Source of the DNA: Apus apus
Lineage: Eukaryota; Chordata; Aves; Apodiformes; Apodidae
Reading direction: 5' to 3'
Assembly: GCF_020740795.1 (NCBI RefSeq)
Contig: NC_067287.1
Span: 12,043,501-12,107,500, forward strand
DNA: 64,000 bases
Shown here: positions 49,801 to 61,800 of the stretch, piece by piece
How the letters are laid out: each line of letters begins with the position of its first letter
How positions within the stretch are numbered: position 1 is the stretch's first letter
The notes under the pieces: generated by a model
Database searches by the model: none
Seen by the model: only the letters and a program-made list of their open reading frames with translations
Told to the model about the DNA's origin: nothing
Position numbers and translations under genes: made by a program

Positions 49801-52800
49801 ACATTAACTCCTGAGGTCAAGGTCCATGTCTCAGCTCTGCTCAGCCCTGGACTGCTGTGTGTTGACCTGCTGCTTTGGGCTCATCAAGAGCAGCCCAGAA
49901 CCTGAGTGCCCTCATGAGCAGAACGAGCCAGTCTGGCTACATCTGAGCATTTAGTCATGCCAGTGAGTTCTTAACCCTGGTGGCCCATGCAAGCCACGTT
50001 TTCATCATGTGGCAACAATAACACCAAAAAATACTGATGTTTTAGAATGCTTCTGTCTAGGGATGGCTCCAGTTTTTATTTATAGCATTGCTCTACCTGT
50101 GGCATAGGAGCATCGAGGTGAGTTTTGCTGAGAATGAGAGTTTTGTGGCTAATGGCCAAATAAGTCCTGTAGGTGATGACAGGGCACAGAAGATGATGTC
50201 CATAGCCCTTTGCTGTAACCATTCTAAACACACAATACCCTCCTTTTAGAACAAACAGGGGTGCAGCAGCTCTTCATTCAGTGAATGGAAGTCCTTTATC
50301 TCTAACAAAACTATTTCCCCAGGTTTGTAGAGCAATTTTTAATGCTCTGAGCATCTGTAAATGCTGCATGTTGCTCTGTAAAAGGGTGGAAGGAGGAAGC
50401 AGATGGGAGAGCTTTTTTTTTTAAAAAAAAATATTTTATCTGCCTTTTAAAAATAATTTGTGAGCAGCTGTAAATCTTTTCAGTTAAAAAATTAAAAAGT
50501 GGAATATTTTAAAAATTCTTTAGGAGACAGCCTGTAAGCAGTGTCTGTGTTCTCACTGCGTAGGAGATTCACACAGAGAGGCAGATTTATGTTTTATTGA
50601 AAACCCTGCTACTGCCTTTAGTTCTTTGCTGTAACTGACATGCACTGAATACATTTTTATCTTCTATTTTCAGGAAGAGATGGCACCTCTTCCCACCTGG
50701 TGACACCAGTTTCCTTTATCCCACCAGGATCCCTTATGAGGAATCCAGCGTATTCAGCAAAGTCAACGTTGCCAACCCTGATCTGAAACGCTTTCCTCAG
50801 TTTAAGAACACAACAGCCCATGTGGTTACACTCAGTCCAGGACAGGTACCATTCACATACAAGCTTTCCATCACTTTAAAGATTCTAGTAAGTTATTTAA
50901 CTGGCTAATTAAAGGCTAGAACATCTTAAATTGACCGTGGAACTTCCCTCTCTCTACAGTCTGCACTCAGGCTTGAAACATTTCTCTCAGCACGGGAACT
51001 TTCTTTGCTCACAGTTAATTTACTAGCCTTTTTTGTACAAAAAACCTGCAAACTTCTAGAGAGTTAGTTCAATCAGCTGCCTAATTCCATCACAATTCTT
51101 GCAGTCACCTCTAATTGGTCTGTTTTAAAACTTTCTTCAACAGTTTTCCAACCTGTCTACTCTGAAACCAATATGTTCCATAAAATGTATTTGATTAATG
51201 AGCGTGTAGAGCCAGCAAAGGAACTCATATTTTGATAGTGAATAACCTTCACCAGGGAACATTGCCCCCACTTATTGCTTTAATAGCAGAGTATTATAAT
51301 GATGATACTTACATTTAGAGTGCACACCTTTCAGAGATTTCACAGTCCTTCACAAGGATGTAAGGATATTATTAACCCTGTTTTACTTGGGAAGCTTGGT
51401 TTTTAAGTAGTTTTGGATTTAACAGCAGTATGAGAGCAGGGCTCATGGCTCTTCATTCCTTGTCTCCCACTGTAAATAGTGTCCTCCTTTATTTAATCAA
51501 CATGGTCTGTATTGGAAGTCTGAATCACCTCTTTGCATTTGTTCAGCAGCACATGTCCCTGTGAAGCACTCCTGTGCATCTCAAACTGTCAGGCCTTTCC
51601 AAAATAATTTTGCAATGTTCATTGCTCTAGCCCCTTAAGACCAGTGAAACTCCTGGGTTTAGGGCCTTTTCACCATTTTCCTGGCAGATGTCACCTCTTG
51701 TGACCTGCTAGCTCAGCTACTTGTACAAGTGTTCCCTTGCCTCTAGCTGGCAAACCCAGCTGTCTTCAGCTGTTTAAAGAATGGATTTTTGTCAATACAG
51801 GTAATTTCAAGGAGGCAGAGAGAAGGGTGCTCCTGTGAGCTGGTGAGATGGCTGACTAGAGCAGGATAGTAGTTTCCAACAAAAGGATGATGTCAGTGAA
51901 CTGGGAAGAGCATGCTCTTATGCTGGTACAGTTGCATTATTTGCCCTGCATTAGCTCCTAGTGATACTCCTAAAACAAATAGTTTGAGTCCTGCACTTTG
52001 TAAAGTTGCAGCATTCAATAATTTAAAGCACAAATAACAAATTTTTACTATTGATAAAAAGGCCACATCCATTCAGCACTGCCATTATGCATGACGCCCA
52101 ACACTATTTCAATTTATAATCTCCTTTGGTATGATCAAGTATAGTAGTGAACCTTTAATATTATCTTAATCTTAATTAGGCTTAAAGCAATTACAAATTC
52201 ATCTCACTAGGAATAAAGATCTTGAGCCAGCTCAGCAGAACAAGTTGTCTGCATTGACATGGAGGAGATACTGTTTGGATTTCTGGGGTAAAACAACATA
52301 GAGGCAATGAGGGAGCAGTGAAATATTGCTTTCATCCATTTCAACAGCACCTTTTGGGTGGTGCTTTCGAGCATCTCATCCAGAAGCTTATGGGGGAGGT
52401 AGCTGGGGAATGCTGCTGTTTGATGGAGAGAAGAGGAATTACCTAAAATAACTGTTTTTTTAACAAGGGAAAGGATCCCTAAATAAAAACAATCTTGGAT
52501 CTGTACCTTAGCAGTTGTTTTCAAGCAGAATTAATAAAATTACTGCAGAATTTGCAGCCAGCTTTATTTTATGATAATGTATAGCTTCTCCACTCCTTCC
52601 CAGAGGGTATGTAGAACATCATGGATTAGATATTGTAATAATAAAGGATTGAAAATTAAAGACAAAGGTGTTCTAAGGTAGTCAGGAGAGCAACTGCATG
52701 TAGGGTGAGTGCAGCTCTGAATATCAAAAATTTAATGTGGCTAATGCCACCTTCTGGACGGTGTTTGCTACAAGCCATTTCTCTACAACCATTTAAGGCT

Positions 52801-55800
52801 TGAAAGCAGAATTCCTTCATGAAACATTGTACCAATGCACAATGTCTACTTTGGTGGCAAACTTTTCACCCTTTCACTGTGCTGTTCAGAGGTGAATCTC
52901 TGTCAAGAATGTTGGTAGTTGGCCAAGGCTTTAGGTTTGATGATGTTTCATCCTGTCTTTGACCAGTGGCTGCTGGCTGCATTTTCGCAGAGCTCTTATA
53001 TATTAGTTATACATTAGTGATCTGTTCTTGATACAAATTATGATAACATTTAGATATCTAAATGGAGCAGGAGGCTCACTACTGGTGGATCTGAATTCAC
53101 TGAACTAGTGATTTTTCTCCCAAAGCACTGGTGTTTTATTTGTTAAAAAATTCTGCAATATTTCTAGTCATGCCTGGATTTTTTTCACAAGTATACAAAT
53201 ACTGCTTAAAAGACTGCAAACAGGGCAAAACATGTCTGTTCCAGTATCTTCCAGCCCACTCTCTGGGACAAGTATTGAGAGTTAGGGTAGGATCTGCCAC
53301 ACTCAAACCCCATCTGGGACAGATGTCCTGTCTGCCATCAGTGGAAAGAACCTGGCACCCCTACAAGGCAATTTATCCTCCCTCTCTTACACAGTTACAA
53401 TCCTGCAGGAACATTCATCCCCTTTTCTCCTTCAGCACAGGCTATAAAAGGAGCCTACGCACATAGATGCTTAACTTTTTTGATGATTAAAAATAGAAGA
53501 GAGGAATACCACCTACAAAAATCTGAGATGCTGTACAAATGCAAAATCATTGATCATTCTTTCCTCTGCCCCACTTCTCACCAGCTTCTTGCTTCCTTCC
53601 TGCTTGCTAGTGGGATTGCTCTTAACCCATCTTCCTCTTAATCCATATAACTAGACAATGGTAAAGGACTAGAAAACCCATCTCAACTTGTCTGGAGGCA
53701 GACACAGAAGGCTCCACATATCTGTCCTTCTAATGAAGAGCAAGCACCATCTATGCTGGGCTCCCACAAGCAGTGCCATTCTCTCTGGCTGGTGGACACC
53801 AGGACCCATGCTGCTACAGGCTCTCCTACTGCTTGGCCCTGTGTCTCAGGTGCAGCCTGGAGCCAGAGGAGCCACAGTGCAGCTCTGGACACCTGTGGTG
53901 CAGAAAGGCCTAACTGAGCTAGTCTTAGAGGCACATCAAGTCCAAGAAGGATGCTCTCTGCCAGCCTTGAAATTATTGTCACAGGGTGGGAAAAAATATT
54001 TTTAGAAAGATCAACATTACCACTTGCTGTCTCTCATCATGGTTTGCTGCTCAGAAGCTCTCCTCCCCTGCTTTTGCTTGCCTGCCTTCTGAAAGTCTAA
54101 AGAAACATACCTCAAACTCAATCTGCCTCCACAACTACAGTTCCTGTGTGTACCTGGGGGATTTTCTATTCCTATGTTCCTGCTGCAGTATCTGACACAC
54201 GGTGGGATCCTGCTCAGCAGAGCTCCCAGTAGCACAGGCAAACCTCTGACTTCTAGCCCAACCCTGAGGGAGCAGAACTCTTCCTGAAGTCAGGAAGGTA
54301 TTTCCCTAATGTGCCCCTTTAAAGAAAAGGAGTGAGAACTTCAGATTGGGATTACAGTGGGTAACAGGAGAACAGACAATCTGAGAACAGACAACCAAGA
54401 AAAAAGTAATTTATACAAAAAATAAGTGCTGTAGTCAGTCAGGAAATGCAGTAATTCAAACTTTAAAAGGCAATGAAATGTTCCAGCTCAAAGTAGGCAA
54501 AGTACTTTTTAAATGGGGTTGCAGTGAAAAACTATTTTTGTTGGATGAGAGTTTGATTTTAGTAAAGGAGAGGTCAGTTGTCTGCAGTATTGTGCATAGT
54601 AGATGATTGATAATTCTGTTTTGGGGAAAGAAGAAAAAATGTTCATGTGGGAGACTGCAGAGCTGGCCCCAAGTCACCCCAGAGAGCAGGCAGACAGCCT
54701 AGCTCAACCTCTAGATGCCAGAACTATTGTCTCCATCATAGAAGAGGTAGAAAAGTCCAGGAGCTGCTTTTACACTAGAATTGCTGATGAAAACATCACT
54801 CAGCCTGCAACACACAGGCAGAACCCCATGAGTGCCCAGGAAGTCAAGCAAACCAAAGGTGAAAGCTGCCAGTTTCTAACTCTACTTTTCTACCTCTTCC
54901 CTGAGCTTCCCTCAGTCCCTTGCCTGGGTCCCAATGGACACAGGATGGTGACAGCCCTATTCCCTTCCTGCTCACAGCTCTCTCCCCAGGGCTCTGCCTG
55001 CATTTCTGCTCCCAGTAGCCTTTGGGTGCCCAGTTTCAGCAGGTGAGAGGACACCAGCTTGTTGGGGAAGAGGGAGGCAGGGTAAGACAGACCTTCCTAG
55101 CACCAGGGCAGCCAGGCACATGCTGGGACAGGGCATCTGCTGGGGTGGCAGTGCTCTCAGAGTCCTCACATGGTGCTCCCCCAGAGCTGGGTCTGCATTT
55201 ATTTTGCATTACCAGGGTTGTAAGCAGCTCTAGGATTTCTGTTGGTTCCCCCCACAGCCCCCATCTTTTTGTTCCCATCAGAGTGGCCTTCTTCAGTGCT
55301 TCCTTTTCCAGCACATTTACCCAAATACCATTTTCTAATGAGCAGGAACTTCTTCGTATAACATTCCACTTCAGTGCATGCTCTTTTTGAAGCAATTCCA
55401 CCTTTGCCCTACCTTTGCACTGTATTGAGTTAATCATGTCCATTGAGAATTTAAACCTGTTCTGTTCTCTGTGCTGTACAAGTCTTCAATATTGCTCCAC
55501 TTGCTCTCCCAACTGTTCTCTTGGTTTCCTTCCTCCCATTACAGACCAGAATTTCATTTTATCTTTTCTGGGATTTGTGTCCTACTTTGACTTCATCTGC
55601 TATATTTGCCTATTGCTAGCCTAAATAATAAAATAATCTGATTGGTTGGTGTTTAGATCAGTATCTTCTCAGCCCACAAAGCTCAATACTTCTGCAGAAG
55701 GCAGCTAACAGAACATTCTCTCTTAGCTTGGAATAGTTGTCCTGCTTTTGCACTTCACATTTTGCCTGTAAAATGTTTGCTCCATTTTTCTGTGTATTAT

Positions 55801-58800
55801 TTCACTGTGGCTTACTTTCACATTTCCTATTGAAAAACAGTTTCAAATGTAGCTAAATCTGTGTCACATTCATAAATATATGGAAGTCTGCTTTGTTTTA
55901 TTGTGGAATCCATATCTGGGGGCAGTGGTGGTGGGGTTTTTGTTTTGGTTTTGTAGTGGGGTTGTGTTTTGGGTTTGTTTTTTTATATTCCAGCTTGCAA
56001 ACCTAGAAAAACACTATTTGGTAGAAGTAGAGTAGGATTCTCCTGCTTTTCTTTGCTGGATTTGCAATTTTTTTTTTTTTTGGTCTTCTACTAGTCAACT
56101 GCTCTCTTGCCAACTGTATTTTTTTTGTTTTAATTACTTTTTTTTTTTCATTTCTTCATCTTTCTTAAAGTTTTAAATCCTTTAACTTTTTGGTAATTTC
56201 ACTTTTCTTGCTGCTATAAATCTTAATTTAATAAGCATAAGCTTGCCCAGAAATGAGAGGGATAGCAGGTATCTTTACAGTGCCTGTTTTACCTCTTGGA
56301 GTCACAGCTCTGTAGGGCCTCTATAATTTGCATCAGCAAACAGTGCCAGCTGCAGAAATACACAGTTTTGCAGTTATTACTCTCAACCTCATGGCAAGTA
56401 AAAGCTGGTTAGTCTCTTGAACGGCCAAGTTTCTCACCTTTGGTTTAAGAAGACTGGATTATTTGGGGGAATTGTGTTTTCCTCCTAGCCATAGCTCCTC
56501 TTGCCAAAGTAACTGTGTCTCACTTTGCACGTTAATCACACTGAACCAGTACGTTCCATTCCTAATTTCCATCTTGTTTTTACCAGGCAGCCCCTTTTAT
56601 TGAAACATTTATGCACTTCTCTTAATTTGCCTCTTGCTATACACTCCCTCATCACCCTACCCCAGCTCCCTAGTGTCTTCATTCAGTTCTCCAGCATGTT
56701 GGAAGCTCACTGCTCCTACACAAGTCTCACAGTAAGGACCATGTTCTTGGAAACAGCTACTTCCTGCAGATCTGCCTTCTTCTGCTGGTCACCAGACTTC
56801 TCCAGGCTTCATCATTATACCCTGTCATTTGAATGGCACCCAGATTCTTTAGCAGGGTGCAGTGTAAGATGCCCTGCAAGGAAGTGAGTGTTGTTTTGGG
56901 TTTTTTTCATGATTCTGCAGTCAATGAAATGTGGGCAAGCACTTGCTAACAGATAGACCTACTGCAGCTAATGCAGCTGCATTTTTAAAAGCACCACTCA
57001 GACTTGTTCTGTGTTGAAAACATGCTTTGGCTTCAGGCTGTGGAGGTTTTTGTACACTTTTAGATGTCAGGAATAACTAATTGGTGATACTTTTTAAATA
57101 ATGGCCCTCCACAGACTGACTTCCTTTCTGGTTTGTATGCTGTACTGGATTAAAGTACAATTTTCAAATGTTTCTGACCTTTAGAGAGCCAATGCTTTTT
57201 TGCTTGCCTTAAATTGAAACCTGTGGAGAACATTTTGTCCTGAGGCCCAAAAATTACTCTGCTCTGACCTGTAGGCATTGGCAGGACTGAGGCCATGGTC
57301 ATTGTTTCCTACACATTTTCTTATTAGCCATGTTTTAGCATAATGAAGCACAGGACTATCTAGGTAGCAGAACATTCTTTTAAGTAATTTGAATCTACCA
57401 AGAAAAAGAATAGTCTGCAGTTCAGATACAGATCATTGCTTCACTTTACCCATTCCAAAGTGTAAATTTTTCTCCATCTCTGACCATTTTTATTCCCTGT
57501 CAAAAAACATCTTTTATGCTTTTCTTGATAGCTCTATGTTAATCTAATGTTCAGTAATCTGTGAAGCTTGTACTATATCATCAAAACAACATTAATGTCT
57601 TTTATACCATAAAAGCTGTGGGTTAGAATCAATTTTATGTCACAGCTATCATCATGATGTAGTTGTAAAGCTCTGATCTAAACTAGATTGTCATGATTTC
57701 TAAGATACCTTATTTTAAAAGCCTGTCTACCAAAAGTGACAGGTTTAATACTGGTGATTTTTTTTAACCAGAATTAAAGTTACGTATTGTTAATCACCTA
57801 GATGAGCATTAGGATACCTGCTTTTTGGTGAAGCCAGCTGGCAGTCCTAAATGAACTGGGAAGTATGCTCATTTGGAGTCTACAAAAGACTTCTTGCTTG
57901 GCTAAGACTTTGTCTAAAGCCCTGCTCTACTGCTTCTCCAGCTGCACTCCCTTTGTACAGATGGACCATACTTGCCTAGAGTAGTTACGAGGTTACAATC
58001 CTGCCTCATATGAGGAAGAGTCTGGCTGAGAAGTAGTTCTGGATCATGTCCACTTTTCACATGAGGGCATTGATAGAATGGGAGGAGAGAGCAGGTATTT
58101 AAGTCTTGAGAAAAGGCTCTTTAGAAGAAAAAAAATATCACCTCCTTCTTATTCCTTGCCTCATTCTGCCTCTGCTTCCCACATCACCTTAGTTAAAACA
58201 CCTTATCTTTCTTCAGGCTTCTGTTAGTCCTCTAACACAGTGTTTCCAATTCCAGGTCCTGCTCGTTCCAAGGCACTGGTGGCACTATGTGGAATCCATT
58301 GATCCCATCACTGTCAGCATAAACTCTTGGATTGAGCTGGTATTTTCCTTTTTATGTCCTGGTGATGTAGCATTTCCATATCTGCACGGGCTTTTTTCCT
58401 TTGCCTGCCAGTTTCAGACCTATTTGGCATATTGTATTTGGAGGCTGGGGAGGGAAGAGCCCCTGTGGCTACAGTTTTTCCTGAAGAACCTTCCAGGGTT
58501 CCAGAGCAGAAGCCCAAATTCAGCAGAATTCACATGCAACTTTACCTCAACTGGGCAAACAAATAAAAGCTAAACTTCTCATATCCAATTTCTTATGGGC
58601 TACCTAGCTTTGTGCTGAATGGGGGACAACAAAACAGCAACTCACCCCAAGCACATGCATACGTGCAAAGCAAAATTAGAATTTAAATCAGATTAATGTT
58701 ATAGGCAGGGGGGCAGAGGATTTCTGCATTATCAGTTCTCTGTGATAGTTTTGATTTGCCTGGAGTTGGATTTTCTCAAGTATTTAATTAATTTTCTTTT

Positions 58801-61800
58801 CCCCAGGCTTTGATTTTTCTTACTATGTTAACCACTATGTATGTGATGGTTCCAGGGATATCATCTCAATACTCCAGAAGGTTTTCTGATTCAAATTGCT
58901 TTATCATTAATCCTAGCTTAATATAAAAAAAAGACCCTTTGAAATGGCCTGTGAAAGCTGCCTCACTAAAATACTTATTGCTTTTTTTTTTTTAAACCTT
59001 TATTAGACTAGAAATCCCCAGGGGGATGAACACATACATTCAGCTGCTGTTGAAAGACCACACGATACATTTCTCATACCAACATCAAACCAAGCATTTG
59101 CAGAATAGAGGAACTCACTTGGGTGTTGCCCTCATGGAGAAATTTTCCAGATGAGACTGTGCTTAGAAAAGACAGCAGGCCCCTGGGCCATACCAAGTTC
59201 TTATATAGCCCTAAATACAGTCAGCTCTGTCCAGTGCCAGAGAAGGCACCAACAATGTGTAGAACAACCATTTAAGCCTGCCTTCAATTTGAGCAGCCTA
59301 TGAGGTAATTCAGAGGAATTGGCTGTGCACCCTGTGCTTGGAAAGACCCTGATGTCAACACACACACTTGGACCCTAAGCTGTGCCTCACGAATTGTCCC
59401 CCTGTGGAGGAGCAGGTCAGGGCTGGATCAGTTGTGCTGAGCTGGGAGCTCCCAGGTGGCTGGGTGATATGTTAGCTGTAGCATCTGTAGCCGTTTTTAT
59501 GTGCCACAAGGAAAACAGTGGAGCTGAACTCCATGGCCTTTCTGGCCATAAAGAAGTCACCAGAGCAAGTAGCTGTGTATGACATCATCAGCAGTGTTCC
59601 CCAGTGTTGAAAGCTGCCATGAGCAAGTGTAGCTACAGCAACCCAAGGGAAAGTTCCTCACAGAAGTTATCTCTACAGCTGTTGATGGCAGCACTGTTAT
59701 GTGTTGGACAATCCATCTATAAAAATAAATTGTGACATGGATGCTTAAAGACAATCCCGAGAACATTTCCATTACCAAATCAAGCAGTTCTTGCTTGCAG
59801 CTGTTACCAGCTGCCTTCATATTGACAGATGTGAATCATGCCAACAGTTATAGTCCTAGTGAAACCATTAATTATATTGGCAAGACTTTAGAAGTTTAGT
59901 TTTTTTTCAGCTGTATGTGAGCTACTCAAAGTATTTGTTGCTTCCTAACATATTCTTATGCAATAAGGACAACCCTTTTATTCAGCAGACTAGGTGAATA
60001 TCAAGAGTGCAACACTAATTTAATTTCCACATGTAGATAACCAGACTCTGGGCTGCAGGGGGTTGGTATACGAGGCCATTGATACACCAAACATCCAAGG
60101 CCACAAAATGCTAAGAGCACTTCCCCCTGATTCTATCCCAAATCCTTCTCAGGGTTCCAGGATGAATTACTGCCTTCAACCCTCACATTAGCAAGATGCA
60201 TGGTTTGCTTGACATACTACCCAAAGCCACAATTAGGCAGTTCAGGGCTGTGGGTTGATAAGGTTACATCTTTCTTCCAAAACTTGTATGTCTAAGCATC
60301 TCAATGAAAGCAAATTTACATGTCCACTCCTAGGCACTTGTCATTGATGTAACTATACCACCCATCTTGTTTGGAGTCTTACTGTCTCCCTCCACATATG
60401 CTTCCCTTCCTCATAAAAAAAAAAATAAATTCAGTTAAGTAGGAAGGAAAACTTAAAAAGATCCTATGAAGTTTTGTTCTGATATCCTAAGCTAGCTAGT
60501 ACCCAGCTGCATAGGGGGATGATGCAGAAAGTGAAAGCTCAAAAGAAAGAACCGGTTACTAACTTAGCACTTTGCAGAAGAGCTGATGTTTGAAACTGCA
60601 GCAGAATGTCAGCTACTGTTACATGATAAAGTATTTCCTGAATATCTTTTGTGCCTCTGTAGCCCCCAGATAGTTGCTGCCTTGCTGTAAACACCCTGTG
60701 TATTTAAAGTACTTGAATTGGGCATAATATGTAGATATATAAAATTTACTATGTACTTACATGGTCCTTCTAGTCCTGAAGAGCTGTATAAATGCATACA
60801 TTAAATAAATGCTAACACTGCATTGTAATTTCAAGCACCAGATTCAACTGGCAGAATACTAGTAAGAAAACAGATTATATATGCATACTGCAATCTATTT
60901 TTCTCAAATCCTTACTCAGATGAGTAGTCACACCAAAGCCTGTGCTGTTACTCATGTCATTCATGTGTAGGAGCACCAAAAGTCTGAAACCTTTCACTGA
61001 TTTCACATACATGAGTATGGCTGTCAAGCCAAGGCCCTCAGTTTAGTTCTTCCCCAGAACTTCCACTTCCTGCAGAGCCCCAAGTGCTCACATATCTCCA
61101 AACACTTTCTGTTCCCTTGGAGCAGGATGCAGATCATGAGGCCCGTGTGGAAGAAGCAGTAACTCGGATGCTGGTATGTGCCATAAAATCAGCAGAAAAT
61201 CCCAGTGATGGAGATCTCTGGCTAAATCCCACAGAGGTAAGCCCTCTCTTGCTCCCATTAGAGCAGTGATAACAGAGAATTACTGACATTTTGCTTAGCT
61301 CTCTCCTTGTCTTTCTGCTGCCTGAGAAAAAGAATTTTCAATTCCTTCCCTTCATGTAGCAGAAGTAATTTATGGAAGATAATCATGCAAGACTGAATTG
61401 AAACATATCTCCTTTTAACTGAGTGTACCCTGGGTGTTTTCCTAGGTTGAGGCAACATCCCATGAAATCAATCTCCAGTACCTGAACAAAGCAGTGTCTG
61501 CATACTTCCAGTGTCCAAAGGGAAGTGTGTCGGAGGAGGCACATCCCAGCAGTGCTGCTGCAGAGCAAAGGACGAGCCCCTCATGCAAGAGGAAGAAAGG
61601 GGAAGTTGGCTGTGAACCAGAGAGCTGTAGCTTACTAACCCCTGAATTTGGCTTTTCAACATTTCAAGCAGAAAATTTGCAGAGAATACCTTTTGGGCCT
61701 CATCTTATTCAAGTTTTACCACAGTCTCAAGAAACAAGTTCAATGGGTGCAGTTGCAGTTGGAAGTGATAGTAGAAATCTTCTCCATGAAAATGAAGGAG

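Larger units (their letters stand above)
47529..50673 (+). other. HSPBAP1: HSPBAP1 intron 4
   Basis: A phase-2 intron of 3.1 kb with a strong acceptor (atcttctattttcag). It contains a sense MIR-like relic at 48.24-48.39 kb, a perfect 10-bp inverted repeat at 48.53 kb, and an AT-rich stretch at 50,410-50,520. Nothing else recognised. Confidence 0.9.
50846..58255 (+). other. HSPBAP1: HSPBAP1 intron 5
   Basis: A phase-0 intron of 7.4 kb ending in gtgtttccaattccag. It contains an antisense MIR-like relic at 51.3-51.47 kb and T/G-rich low-complexity sequence at 55.92-56.16 kb. Short open frames near 53.7-54.0 and 54.6-55.4 kb occur in somewhat GC-richer sequence but overlap on both strands and match nothing I know. 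Confidence 0.88.

Noticed and set aside
53683..55443. Several 99-147 codon frames on both strands in intron 5
   Set aside because: They overlap one another on opposite strands, have no known motifs and lie between correctly phased HSPBAP1 exons. An extra exon is not needed.
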